DNA of 64,000 nt from DASQHW01 sp038209365 (lineage in GTDB: Bacteria; Actinomycetota; Acidimicrobiia; IMCC26256; PALSA-610). The stretch is taken from contig JBBQXS010000018.1 in assembly GCA_038209365.1 (NCBI GenBank), positions 1-64,000 of the forward strand. Direction: 5' to 3'. The position numbers were made by a program, and so were the translations under genes. The notes under the pieces are model-generated. The model was not told the origin of the DNA. It saw only the letters and a list, made by a program, of their open reading frames with translations, and made no database searches. Shown here in pieces: positions 7,176-15,954 of this stretch; positions within the stretch are counted from its first letter, which is position 1; each line of letters starts with the position of its first letter.

Positions 7176-8575
7176 CCACTGCCGTTCAGCTCGCGGCCGA
7201 CGTGCGTGCCGGCCGGCGGTCGGCGCGCGACGTGCTGGAAGAACACCTCTCCCGCATCGAGCAGCGCGAGGGAGAGATCCACGCGTTCAACCTCGTACTC
7301 GCCGACGAGGCGCGCGCCGCCGCGGACGCCGTCGACGCCTCCGACGACAGGGGGCCGCTCGCCGGGGTGCCGATCGCGATCAAGGACAACATGTGCACGC
7401 GAGGCATCCCCACGACGTGCTCCTCGCGCATTCTCGGCCAATGGAAGCCGCCGTACGATGCGACGGTCGTCGCGCGGGTCCGGGCGGCCGGCGCGGTGAT
7501 GGTGGGCAAGACGAACCTCGACGAGTTCGCGATGGGTTCGTCCACCGAGAATTCTGCGTTCGGGCCCACGCGCAATCCGCGCGACGTCACGCGCGTGCCC
7601 GGCGGTTCGAGCGGCGGTTCCGCGGCTGCGGTTGCGGCCGGGTTCGCGCCGCTCGCCCTCGGCTCGGACACCGGCGGCTCGATCCGGCAACCGGCCGCGT
7701 TGTGCGGCGTCGTCGGCGCCAAGCCGACATACGGCACCGTTTCTCGTTACGGTCTGATTGCGTTCGCGTCGTCGCTCGATCAGATCGGGCCGTTCGCGTC
7801 GAACCTCGACGACGCGGCCCTGCTGCTCGACGCGATCTGGGCGCACGACTCGTGCGACTCGACGTGCATCCCGGTCGCGCGACCGTCGTTGGACACGGGA
7901 AGCGACGTGCGCGGGTTGCGCGTCGGCCTGATCGACGAGATGGTCACCGCCGACGGCATCGAGCCCGCCGTGCGCGACTCGGTGGTGCGGGCGGCAAACG
8001 CGCTCGCAGCCGCGGGCGCCGAGGTGGATTCGGTATCGCTGCCGTCGACGCGGTACGGCATCTCCGCGTATTACCTGATCGCGCCGGCCGAGGCGTCGTC
8101 GAACCTCGCCCGTTACGACGGCGTGCGATACGGGTTGCGGGTTCCCGGCAACGACGTGGCGGAGATGAACGCGAACACGCGGGACGCCGGGTTCGGCCCC
8201 GAGGTCAAGCGCCGAATCATGCTCGGTACCTACGCGCTGTCAGCCGGCTACTACGACGCGTACTACGGACAAGCGCAGCGCGTGCGCACGCTGATCGTGC
8301 GCGACTTCGACCGCGCGTACGAACAGTTCGACGTGCTGCTGTCGCCGACGTCACCGACGGTCGCATTCGAGCTCGGGGCCAAGACCGCCGACCCGCTCGC
8401 GATGTACCTCTGCGACGTGTGCACCGTGCCGGTGAACCTGTCGGGCCAGTGCGCGATCTCGGTGCCGTTCGGCGAGGCCGGCGGCCTGCCGATCGGCGTG
8501 CAGGTGCTGGCACCCACGCTCGGCGAGCCGGTGATGTTCCGGGCCGCGCGAGCGATCGAGCAGTCAGGTACCTGA
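7172..8575 (+). CDS. gatA: Asp-tRNA(Asn)/Glu-tRNA(Gln) amidotransferase subunit A
   Basis: GatA is the amidase subunit that frees ammonia from glutamine. This 467-residue protein has the amidase-signature triad: Lys71 (VPIAIKDN), cis-Ser146 (PGGSSGGS) and nucleophile Ser170 (DTGGSIR). Length is normal. It overlaps gatC by 4 bp at the start, and its 3' end overlaps the convergent adenosine deaminase gene by 12 bp. The window has two more amidase-signature genes at 39708 and 41153, but this one is assigned to GatCAB by its linkage to gatC. Confidence 0.96.
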   Translation: MTTAVQLAADVRAGRRSARDVLEEHLSRIEQREGEIHAFNLVLADEARAAADAVDASDDRGPLAGVPIAIKDNMCTRGIPTTCSSRILGQWKPPYDATVVARVRAAGAVMVGKTNLDEFAMGSSTENSAFGPTRNPRDVTRVPGGSSGGSAAAVAAGFAPLALGSDTGGSIRQPAALCGVVGAKPTYGTVSRYGLIAFASSLDQIGPFASNLDDAALLLDAIWAHDSCDSTCIPVARPSLDTGSDVRGLRVGLIDEMVTADGIEPAVRDSVVRAANALAAAGAEVDSVSLPSTRYGISAYYLIAPAEASSNLARYDGVRYGLRVPGNDVAEMNANTRDAGFGPEVKRRIMLGTYALSAGYYDAYYGQAQRVRTLIVRDFDRAYEQFDVLLSPTSPTVAFELGAKTADPLAMYLCDVCTVPVNLSGQCAISVPFGEAGGLPIGVQVLAPTLGEPVMFRAARAIEQSGT

Positions 8576-9577
8576 GAGCTCCTCGATCTCGGCGCGGATC
8601 TTCCGCTTCATCTCAGGCGGCGCGAACGAGGTCTCGACCGCGACGACCTGCAGGCCTCGCAGTGCGTCCTCGTCGAGGTCGAGCAGGTCGCGCGCCAACA
8701 GCAGCTCGTCGGTGAGCGTCGTCGAGAAATAGCCCGGGTCGTCGGTGTTGAACGTCACGACCACTCCCCGCTGAAGGAGCTCGCCCGCCGCATGGTCGGC
8801 AAACGACGCGCACGCACCCAACAGCACATTGCTCGACAGCGACACCTCCAAGGGAACGGCCCGCTCGGCGAGATGCCGCACCAGGGCGTCGTCCTCGATG
8901 GCGCGGATGCCGTGTCCGATGCGGTCGGCCCGGAGCGCGTCGAGCGCGCCCCACACGCTGTCGGGGCCGTCCATCTCACCCGCGTGCGGGACGCTGCCGA
9001 GACCTTCGGCGCGCGCCATCGCGAAGGAATCCTCGTACTTGCGGGGATCCGAGCCGTACTCGGGGCCGCCCAGGCCGATCGCGACGACGTCTTCCGGAGC
9101 ATGCGGGCCGGTGAGGAACGCGGCGGTGAAGCGTGCGTCGGGCGGCTCGAACTCGCGCGGGATGTCGACGACCCACGCGATCTCGACGCCGTGCAGCTCG
9201 CGCGCGCGGCGCCGGCCCTCGGCGAGCCCGGCGCAGTAGTCCTCGACGGGGATACCGCGCTGCACGTGTGAGTACGCGGTCGTGGTGACCTCGGCGTACC
9301 GCACGTTCTGGCCCGCGAGCTCCACGGCGAGCGCCTCCGTGACGTCGGCGAAGTCCTCGCCGGTTCGGATCACGTCGAGTCCGAGCATGAACAGCATCAG
9401 GAACTCTTCGAAACCCGAGAACTCGTAGCGCTTCTCGAGGTAGCGGCGGTCACCGACGTCGATGCCGTTCCGGCGCGCGAGATGTTCGATCGTCGGGAGG
9501 CGCAGGGAACCTTCGAGGTGCAGATGCTGTTCGACCTTCGGGAGCCGGCGTACGAAGTCGTCGGTTGCGGTGCTCAT
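8564..9577 (-). CDS. add: Adenosine deaminase
   Basis: This 337-residue zinc hydrolase converts adenosine to inosine in purine salvage. All metal and catalytic motifs are seen: HLHLEGS (His18, His20), HAGE (His198, Glu201), IGHG (His222) and NTDDP (Asp279, Asp280). The chosen ATG at 9577 lies inside a 17-bp tandem duplication that also contains the stop of the upstream hydrolase gene. The two genes are 13 bp apart on the same strand and probably co-transcribed. Related enzymes act on aminofutalosine or adenine, but with menaquinone made by the classical men route here, adenosine is the best guess. Confidence 0.88.
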   Translation of the reverse strand: MSTATDDFVRRLPKVEQHLHLEGSLRLPTIEHLARRNGIDVGDRRYLEKRYEFSGFEEFLMLFMLGLDVIRTGEDFADVTEALAVELAGQNVRYAEVTTTAYSHVQRGIPVEDYCAGLAEGRRRARELHGVEIAWVVDIPREFEPPDARFTAAFLTGPHAPEDVVAIGLGGPEYGSDPRKYEDSFAMARAEGLGSVPHAGEMDGPDSVWGALDALRADRIGHGIRAIEDDALVRHLAERAVPLEVSLSSNVLLGACASFADHAAGELLQRGVVVTFNTDDPGYFSTTLTDELLLARDLLDLDEDALRGLQVVAVETSFAPPEMKRKIRAEIEELSGT

Positions 9578-9606
9578 CGACAGAACATCCTCATCGACAG
9601 AACATC
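9574..9606. repeat. 17-bp-period tandem duplication at the add start
   Basis: The 16-nt unit TCATCGACAGAACATC occurs at 9574-9589 and again at 9591-9606. One copy contains the stop codon of the upstream hydrolase gene and the other the add start codon. Confidence 0.9.
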
Positions 9607-10511
9607 GCGGTGAGCTTGTTGAACGTGTCAGCGGATTCCCATTGGAGGAAGTGGCCGGCATCGGGCACGATGAGCGGGCCGGTGCAGTCGATACACGCCG
9701 CCGCGGCCTTCCACGGAAACGACGGCAGCACGACGTGGTCCTCGGGGCCGTACAGCACGAGTGTCGGCACCGGCGTCTGCTCGAACAGCCGCGGGACGTC
9801 CTCCATGGGACGCTTTCCCGCCGACTGCTCGTACACGCCCCAGCTCGCGCGGAGCTTCTGTGCGTCGCCGTACGGCTCGGTGTGGAAGCTGACGTCGTCG
9901 GGCGTGAACGCATTCGACGTGCCCCACAGCCGGTGGGTGTACATGCCTGCGACGTACCGGCGGCGCCGCTCCGGCGTATCGAGCTCGGCGAGCAGACCGT
10001 CGGGACCGTTTGCCTGCCGGATGAAGTAGTCGGCCTGCGCACGCCGCTCGCGCATGTCGTCGCGAGGGAGGCCGGCGGCCGCGTAGACGTCGTCGAGCGG
10101 CGGCGGCACGGTGTTGAACAACACCTGGCGCGTGACGAAGCCCGGATAGCGCAGACCGAGGTCGTAGAGCACGACACCGCCGACGTCGCCGCCCACGACC
10201 GCACACGACGCGTGACCGAGGACGTCGTGCACGAGCGAGTAGCAGTCGATGGCGTACGCGGCGATGTCGTAGAAGTCGTCGGGTGCGAGGCTCGACTCAC
10301 CGTGGCCCCGGAAGTCGGGGGCGATCACCTCGAATCCTGCGGCGACGAGCGGCCCGATGTTGCGCCACCAGATGCGCTTGCTCTCGGGGTACCCGTGGAG
10401 CAACAGGATCGGTACGCCGCCCGTGCCCTCACGCACGTAGGCGATGGTCACGCCGTTGCGCACCTCGGCCGTGTGCGTCTCGAATCGAAGAGGGTCGGGC
10501 GCCTGCGTCAC
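9591..10511 (-). CDS. Alpha/beta hydrolase, epoxide-hydrolase/haloalkane-dehalogenase type
   Basis: The protein is 306 residues from GTG 10511. The nucleophile elbow reads GGDVGG, so the nucleophile is Asp as in epoxide hydrolases and dehalogenases rather than Ser. The oxyanion-hole motif HGYPES is typical of epoxide hydrolases, and the late GH in PDAGHFLQWE supplies the catalytic His. The substrate is unknown. It is divergent from gatB with only 18 bp between start codons and leads the add gene. A CAGACT hexamer 7 nt upstream is the likely -10, overlapping that of gatB. Confidence 0.82.
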   Translation of the reverse strand: MTQAPDPLRFETHTAEVRNGVTIAYVREGTGGVPILLLHGYPESKRIWWRNIGPLVAAGFEVIAPDFRGHGESSLAPDDFYDIAAYAIDCYSLVHDVLGHASCAVVGGDVGGVVLYDLGLRYPGFVTRQVLFNTVPPPLDDVYAAAGLPRDDMRERRAQADYFIRQANGPDGLLAELDTPERRRRYVAGMYTHRLWGTSNAFTPDDVSFHTEPYGDAQKLRASWGVYEQSAGKRPMEDVPRLFEQTPVPTLVLYGPEDHVVLPSFPWKAAAACIDCTGPLIVPDAGHFLQWESADTFNKLTAMFCR

Positions 10512-10517
10512 GTCTCG

Positions 10518-10524
10518 TAGTCTG
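10518..10524. promoter_or_regulatory. Bidirectional overlapping -10 elements (gatB / hydrolase-add)
   Basis: On the plus strand TAGTCT (10518-10523) is 6 nt before the gatB GTG. On the minus strand CAGACT (10524-10519) is 7 nt before the hydrolase GTG. The two hexamers share five base pairs. Confidence 0.5.
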
Positions 10525-10529
10525 GCATC

Positions 10530-11984
10530 GTGGCGTCCTACGAGATCGTGGTCGGCTTGGAGGTGCACGCCGAGCTGGCCACGGCGAGCAAGCTGTTCTG
10601 CGGTTGCCCGAACGAGTTCGGCGGCGAACCGAACACCAACATCTGCCCGGTGTGCCTCGGGCTCCCCGGCTCGCTTCCCGTGCTCAACGAGAAGGCCGTC
10701 GAGTTCGCATTGCGCGTCGGCGAGGCGCTGCATCTGAGGGTGCCGGAACGCTCCGTGTTCGCCCGCAAGAACTACTTCTATCCCGACATGCCCAAGGACT
10801 ATCAGATCTCGCAGTACGACATGCCGATCACCATCGACGGCTGGCTCGACGTCGATGGTGCGCGTGTGCGGATCACGCGCGCGCACCTCGAGGAGGACAC
10901 GGGCAAGACGATGCACGTGGGCGGCGGCGGACGCATCCACGACGCCGAGTACTCGCTCGTGGACTACAACCGCGCCGGCGTGCCGCTGCTGGAGATCGTC
11001 TCCGAACCAGACGTTCGCTCGGCCGAGCAGGCCAAGCGGTACGTCGAAGAGCTGCGCGGTGCGCTGCTGGCAACCGGTGTGAGCGACGTCAAGATGGAAG
11101 AGGGCTCGATGCGGGTCGACGCCAACGTGTCGGTCCGTGCACCCGGGTCGAAAGAGCTCGGCACGCGCTGTGAGATCAAGAACCTCAACTCGCTGCGCTC
11201 GTTGCTCCGGGCGATCGACCATGAGGCCGAACGGCAGTGGGCACTGCTCGAGGCGGGTGAGCGTGTCGTACAGGAGACGCGCCACTGGGACGAGGAGGGC
11301 GGCCGCACGCTGTCCGGCCGTTCCAAGGAAGAGGCGCACGACTACCGCTACTTCCCCGAGCCGGACCTCGTTCCGGTCGCGCCCACGGACGAGATGCGCG
11401 CGCACGTCCGGGCGACAATGCCGGAGCTGCCGTCGGAGCGGCGGGCCCGCTACATGGCGGATTGGGGAATTCGGGAAGAAGACGCGCGCATCCTCGTGGA
11501 CGTGCCCGGGTTGGGGACCTATGCCGAGAAGGTTGTCGCCGCGCTGAACGGCCGCGGCACAGCCAAAGACGCCGTGAATTGGGTCCGCCAAGAGGTGTTG
11601 GCGTACCTGAACGAGAGCGGTGGCTCTCCGGCCGAGCTCACGCCCGAGATGCTGGCGGAGCTCGTCGGCTTGTTCGCGTCCGGTGCCATCTCCCGATTGC
11701 AGGCGAAGGATGTGCTCGACGAGTCACTGCGCGAGCAGAAGTGGCCGCGCGACATCGTCGAGGCCAAAGACATGTCGCAGATCAGCGACGAACACGTGAT
11801 CGGACAAGCCATCGACGACGTGCTCGCCGCGCATCCGGCCTTCGTCGAGGAGTATCGCGCCGCCGACGACAAGGCCAAGAAGAAGAAGCGCGGCTTCGTC
11901 GTCGGTCCGGTGCGGGAAGCGCTCGACGGAAAGGCGAACATGCAGGTCTTGAACCGCCTCTTGGACGAACGACTCTCCTCCTAG
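10530..11984 (+). CDS. gatB: Asp-tRNA(Asn)/Glu-tRNA(Gln) amidotransferase subunit B
   Basis: GatB recognises the misacylated tRNA and carries out the kinase and transamidation step. The 484-residue protein has the family signature YEIVVGLEVHAEL at the N-terminus, the zinc-site region FCGCPN with CPVCLGLPG, and DYNRAGVPLLEIVSEPD. The C-terminal YqeY-like tail ends in MQVLNRLLDERL. The GTG start is 6 nt after TAGTCT and predicts a leaderless message. It is separated from gatCA by the add-hydrolase pair, so the three subunits are made from at least two transcripts. Confidence 0.96.
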   Translation: MASYEIVVGLEVHAELATASKLFCGCPNEFGGEPNTNICPVCLGLPGSLPVLNEKAVEFALRVGEALHLRVPERSVFARKNYFYPDMPKDYQISQYDMPITIDGWLDVDGARVRITRAHLEEDTGKTMHVGGGGRIHDAEYSLVDYNRAGVPLLEIVSEPDVRSAEQAKRYVEELRGALLATGVSDVKMEEGSMRVDANVSVRAPGSKELGTRCEIKNLNSLRSLLRAIDHEAERQWALLEAGERVVQETRHWDEEGGRTLSGRSKEEAHDYRYFPEPDLVPVAPTDEMRAHVRATMPELPSERRARYMADWGIREEDARILVDVPGLGTYAEKVVAALNGRGTAKDAVNWVRQEVLAYLNESGGSPAELTPEMLAELVGLFASGAISRLQAKDVLDESLREQKWPRDIVEAKDMSQISDEHVIGQAIDDVLAAHPAFVEEYRAADDKAKKKKRGFVVGPVREALDGKANMQVLNRLLDERLSS

Positions 11985-12009
11985 CCGTCCTTTCGCGCGC
12001 CGGCGCGGT

Positions 12010-13017
12010 TCATCGGAATCCCTCGAGCACTCGCGCCACGCGTTCGGGGTCGAGCCGATCGGGCGTATCGATCGAGACCCGTTGCACGATGTCGCCGTAG
12101 CGCTCCCGCACGAGTGCGCCGATGTCCTCCGGCCGTCCCGACACCACGAACGTGTCCACGATCTCGTCGGTGATCAACGACGCCATCGTCGCCCAGTCGC
12201 CCGACTTCGACAACCGGTTCAGTTCCGGTTGCGCGTCACCCCATCCGTGCGCGTCGAGCACGACCTTGTATGCAGGTGTCGAGCCGTAGAACGCGAGACG
12301 GGGTCGCATCGCCGCGCGCCCGGCGGCGAGCTGCTCGTCGGAATCAGCGACGATGACCATCAGCGGGAATGCGATCTCGAGGTCGGCGAGCGTGCGCCCG
12401 TGCACCGAGAGGCCGCGCTGCAACGCGGGAAGTGTCGTCTCCCGCATGAACTTCTCCGTCGAGAACGGATGCACCATGAAGCCGTCGGCGACCTCGCCCG
12501 CGACCTCCGTCATGCGCGGTCCGACGCCTCCGAGGAAGATGCGCGGCAAACCGTACGGCGACGGTCCCGGATTGAAGAAGGGTGTCATCAGCGTGTGGGT
12601 GTAGAACTCGCCGCGGAAGTCGAGCGGGGCCCCCTCGTGCCACGATGCCCAGATGGCGCGGATCGCGAGCACGAACTCGCGCATGCGCGCCGCGGGCTTC
12701 GACCACTGCATCGAGTAGCGCTTCTCGATGTGCGGGCGGATCTGTGTGCCGAGACCGAGGTTGAAGCGACCCCGCGACGCGAGCTGGAGGTCGTACGCGC
12801 TCTGCGCAAGCGTCATCGGGGTGCGCCCGAACGCGATCACGACTGCGGTCGTGAGCTGCACACGTTCGGTGTGCTCCGCCGCAAGCAGCAGCGGGAACAT
12901 CGCATCGTGCTGGCCCTCGAACGAGTAGATGCCGTCGTAACCCGCTGCCTCGATCGCCCGCGCGTCATCCGGCACCTTGGCAAGGTCTGCGGTCCGTAAT
13001 GCGGCGTCGACGAGCAT
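12010..13017 (-). CDS. Luciferase-like F420-dependent oxidoreductase
   Basis: This 335-residue protein belongs to the bacterial luciferase-like superfamily, in the actinobacterial subgroup that uses F420H2 (TIGR03617-like). Supporting features are the N-terminal AAGYDGIYSFEGQHDAMF, the strand TAVVIAFGRTPMTLA and the central SRGRFNLGLGTQ. The substrate is unknown. AAAGGG precedes the ATG, so this side of the divergent promoter looks leadered. It is divergent from the methyltransferase at 13040 with 22 bp between starts. Confidence 0.85.
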   Translation of the reverse strand: MLVDAALRTADLAKVPDDARAIEAAGYDGIYSFEGQHDAMFPLLLAAEHTERVQLTTAVVIAFGRTPMTLAQSAYDLQLASRGRFNLGLGTQIRPHIEKRYSMQWSKPAARMREFVLAIRAIWASWHEGAPLDFRGEFYTHTLMTPFFNPGPSPYGLPRIFLGGVGPRMTEVAGEVADGFMVHPFSTEKFMRETTLPALQRGLSVHGRTLADLEIAFPLMVIVADSDEQLAAGRAAMRPRLAFYGSTPAYKVVLDAHGWGDAQPELNRLSKSGDWATMASLITDEIVDTFVVSGRPEDIGALVRERYGDIVQRVSIDTPDRLDPERVARVLEGFR

Positions 13018-13027
13018 GTGTTCCCTT

Positions 13028-13033
13028 TAGATT
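13028..13033 (+). promoter_or_regulatory. -10 element TAGATT, leaderless methyltransferase start
   Basis: TAGATT is followed by 6 nt and GTG 13040, the same spacing as gatB and the ferredoxin gene. Confidence 0.55.
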
Positions 13034-13039
13034 GTTGCG

Positions 13040-13765
13040 GTGGACTACGGACCGGAAACCTACGGCGAGCACGTCGCCGACGTCTACGACGAGTGGTACA
13101 AGCTCGGCGACACCGAGCCGGAAGCCGCGCTCCTCGCCGAGCTCGCCGCCGGCGGACGGGCGTTGGAGCTCGGCATCGGGACCGGACGCGTCGCACTCCC
13201 GCTCGCGGCTCTCGGGGTCGAGGTGCACGGTGTCGACGCGTCTCCCTCGATCGTCGAGCGCCTGCGCGCGAAGCCGGGCGGCGACAAGATCCCGGTGACG
13301 ATCGGCGACATGGCCGACGTCCCGGTCGACGGCGAATTCGCGCTCGTGTTCATCGTGTTCAACACGTTCTTCATGCTCACCAGCCAGGAGTCCCAGCTCC
13401 AGTGCTTCAGGAACGTCGCGAAGCATCTCGTGCCCGGAGGGCGGTTCCTCATGCACGCCTTCGTGCCCGACGTATCGCGTATCGAGGCGGGATCGCATCT
13501 CGGCGTACGCGAGGCGGGGCTCGATCGGGTGCGCCTCGATGCGACCACCTACGAGCGGATCGCGCAGAGACTCGACGCCACGCAGATGCGCATCACCGAG
13601 CAGGGCATTCGCCTCGTGCACACAAAGCTGCGCTACGCGTGGCCGCCCGAGCTCGACCTGATGGCCCAGCTCGCCGGGCTCACGCTCGAAGCGCGCTACG
13701 CGACGTTCGACAAGCAGCCGTTCACCGACGAGAGCGCCTTCCACGTCTCCGTCTATCGCGCATGA
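13040..13765 (+). CDS. Class I SAM-dependent methyltransferase
   Basis: This 241-residue protein has the SAM-binding loop LELGIGTGRVALPLA (about residues 38-52), the acidic strand end VHGVDAS and the post-motif GGRFLMHAF. The target is unknown. The GTG start follows TAGATT by 6 nt. The 3' end overlaps the convergent flavoprotein gene by 44 bp. Confidence 0.85.
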   Translation: MDYGPETYGEHVADVYDEWYKLGDTEPEAALLAELAAGGRALELGIGTGRVALPLAALGVEVHGVDASPSIVERLRAKPGGDKIPVTIGDMADVPVDGEFALVFIVFNTFFMLTSQESQLQCFRNVAKHLVPGGRFLMHAFVPDVSRIEAGSHLGVREAGLDRVRLDATTYERIAQRLDATQMRITEQGIRLVHTKLRYAWPPELDLMAQLAGLTLEARYATFDKQPFTDESAFHVSVYRA

Positions 13766-15335
13766 TCTGAGCGGTTGCGTGCAAGCCGGGGATACCGGTC
13801 ACGCCGCCGCCGCCGTGCGTCGCGCTGCTCGCCTGATAGAGGCCGGCAATGGGTGTACGGAAATCGGCATAGCCGGGTGCGGGCCGCATGTGGAACAGCT
13901 GGTCGGGCGACAGCTCACCGTGGAAGATGTTGCCGCCGACGAGGCCGTATTCGTGTTCCATCTCGTACGGTCCGATGACCTGGCGATGCAGGATCGAGTC
14001 GACGAAGCCCGGTGCGACCGCGTCCACGCGAGCGACGACCCGATCTGCATACGCGTCGAGCTCCTGCTGATTCGGCTTGGACGACCACGTGTGCGGGACC
14101 CATTGCGTGAACATCGACACAATGTGGTGGCCTTCGGGGGCGAGCGTGTGGTCGAACACCGAAGGAATGCAGATATCGGCGAACGGTAGGGCCGCGGCGC
14201 GGCCCGCAACCGCGTCCTGGAATGCGCGCTCGACGTCGTCGAGTGACTCGGCGAGGACGATCGTGCCGCCGTGCACCTCGGGGTCGAATCCGGGTCTCGC
14301 GGTGAAGTCGGGAAGACGATCGACCGCGACGTTGACCTTCACCGTGCCGCTGCGCGTCTTCCAACGGTCGATCCGTTCGACGAAGTCCTCGGGGAGCTCC
14401 GTCCGGTCGACGTGTTCGCCGAAAGTGATCTTCGGATGGGTCGCCGCGACCACGATGTCGGCGCGCAGCTCCTCACCCGAGACGAGCGTGACGCCGCGCA
14501 CTCGTCCGCTCCGCACGTCGATGCGGGCGACAGGCGCGTCGGTGCGGACGACGACGCCGTTCGCCTCCGCGGCGCGTCGTAAGGCCTGCGTGACGCCGCC
14601 CATCCCGCCTTCGGGAAATCCCCACGAGCCGAGCTCTCCGTCACCGACATCACCGATCTTGTGGTGCGCCATGACGTAGGCCGTGCCCGGCGAACGCGGG
14701 CCGGCCCACGTGCCGATCACGCCGCTCACGGACAGGACGCCCTTCATCTGCGGTGATTCGAAGTGCTCGTCGAGGAGGTCGGCGATGCTCATCGTGAACA
14801 GGCGCGTCAGGTCTGCAGTGCCGCGCACGTCGAGCCCGCGGAGCCGCCACGCGAGACGGAGTTGTTCGAGCAGGTCTGCGGGCCGCCGGGACCCGACGCG
14901 CGGCGGGATCGTGGTCAGCAAGGGACCGAGTACCTCGGCCAGCCCGCCGAGCCACGCGTCCCAGCGTTCATACGCGCCGGCATCTCTGTCGGAGAACTGC
15001 TCGATCTGTTGTCGCCTGCGGGCCGCGTCCTCGGGCATCTGCAGACTGCGGCCGTCCCGATACGGCACGAAGTAGCCGTGCTGCGGATACACCTTGTAGC
15101 CCTGACGGTCGAGCGCGAGCTCGCGGACGATCGTCGGCGGCATGAGACTTACTACGTACGAGAGCGCGGTGACCTTGTACTCGGGACCGAACGGCTGCTC
15201 GGTGATCGCCGCGCCACCGACCTGGGCGCGCCGTTCGAGCACCGTCACGCGCGCGCCGCGGCGCGCGATCAGGCCGGCCGCGACCAGGCCGTTGTGTCCA
15301 CCGCCGACGACGACGACATCGAACGGCTCGGTCAT
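13722..15335 (-). CDS. Phytoene-dehydrogenase-like FAD oxidoreductase
   Basis: The 537-residue flavoprotein resembles the carotenoid desaturase and all-trans-retinol saturase-like family. The dinucleotide-binding motif VVVVGGGHNGLVAAG is at residues 7-21, followed by LERRAQVGGAA. The C-terminal FAD motif region reads LYQASSATHGGGGVTGIPG. No carotenoid genes (crtE, crtB) are nearby, so it need not act on carotenoids. The ATG at 15335 has only a weak ribosome site (AGCGGGCAAG). The last 15 residues are almost all Arg and lie in the 44-bp overlap with the convergent gene. Confidence 0.85.
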   Translation of the reverse strand: MTEPFDVVVVGGGHNGLVAAGLIARRGARVTVLERRAQVGGAAITEQPFGPEYKVTALSYVVSLMPPTIVRELALDRQGYKVYPQHGYFVPYRDGRSLQMPEDAARRRQQIEQFSDRDAGAYERWDAWLGGLAEVLGPLLTTIPPRVGSRRPADLLEQLRLAWRLRGLDVRGTADLTRLFTMSIADLLDEHFESPQMKGVLSVSGVIGTWAGPRSPGTAYVMAHHKIGDVGDGELGSWGFPEGGMGGVTQALRRAAEANGVVVRTDAPVARIDVRSGRVRGVTLVSGEELRADIVVAATHPKITFGEHVDRTELPEDFVERIDRWKTRSGTVKVNVAVDRLPDFTARPGFDPEVHGGTIVLAESLDDVERAFQDAVAGRAAALPFADICIPSVFDHTLAPEGHHIVSMFTQWVPHTWSSKPNQQELDAYADRVVARVDAVAPGFVDSILHRQVIGPYEMEHEYGLVGGNIFHGELSPDQLFHMRPAPGYADFRTPIAGLYQASSATHGGGGVTGIPGLHATAQIMRDRRRRGRRSRR

Positions 15336-15414
15336 ACTTGCCCGCTCTGGGCCCTGCGGGCCGGGCCGCTCGGGCCACGCCTCGCTGCTCGCCTCCGGCT
15401 CGCGGTCACTCGCC

Positions 15415-15954
15415 TCATGTGGTCCCGCTCTTGGCGACCTGGTCCAGCACGGCGCGCCAGGTGTCGAGGCCCGGAACCGACGCGTGCGGGTCCTTCGCCC
15501 TCTCATCGGCGCGGCGCAAAGCCAGGATCGCGTCGATGTCCGGGTCGGACGCAAGGTGCGCAACGTCGCCATCATCGAGCGCATCGCCCTGGTCCGCGAG
15601 CGTCTCGACGCTGCGCACGCTCAGCTGTGAGCGGTACGCGTGATCGGTCGCGACGAGATACCGCTTGGCGACGACGTGTGCGCCGACGAGCCGGGCGACG
15701 CGTGCACCGAGGAGCGGGGCGACCAGCAATGCACCTCGCCGGTCGTGATCGCGGTGATCGGTGGGGTCCGCGATGTCCGACACGTCGTGCACGAGGCCGG
15801 CAACGGCCAGCTCGGGATCAGAGGGATGTGCCCCGCGGAGCAGCGCGCCGCACTGGAGGGCGTGCGCGAGCCCGTCGACGTGCGGTTCGTCGAACACTGC
15901 GTGGCCCCGGCCGAGTAGGGCGAGGAGATCTTCGACGGTCTCGAGGGTGGTCAC
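15415..15954 (-). CDS. HD-domain oxygenase-like protein, PhnZ family
   Basis: This 179-residue protein matches the HD-domain family found with phosphonate degradation genes, whose member PhnZ is a diiron oxygenase of aminoalkylphosphonates. Seen here are HALQCG, LVHDVSD with the HD pair, VGAHVVAKRYL with a further His and Lys, and the C-terminal block ILALRRADERAKDPHASVPGL. An atypical feature is LVHDVSD in place of the usual LLHDIGH, so one metal-ligand His may be missing or shifted. The GTG start overlaps the stop of an aminotransferase remnant as GTGA. No phosphonate transport or PhnW/PhnX gene is in the window, so the substrate is open. Confidence 0.72.
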   Translation of the reverse strand: MTTLETVEDLLALLGRGHAVFDEPHVDGLAHALQCGALLRGAHPSDPELAVAGLVHDVSDIADPTDHRDHDRRGALLVAPLLGARVARLVGAHVVAKRYLVATDHAYRSQLSVRSVETLADQGDALDDGDVAHLASDPDIDAILALRRADERAKDPHASVPGLDTWRAVLDQVAKSGTT

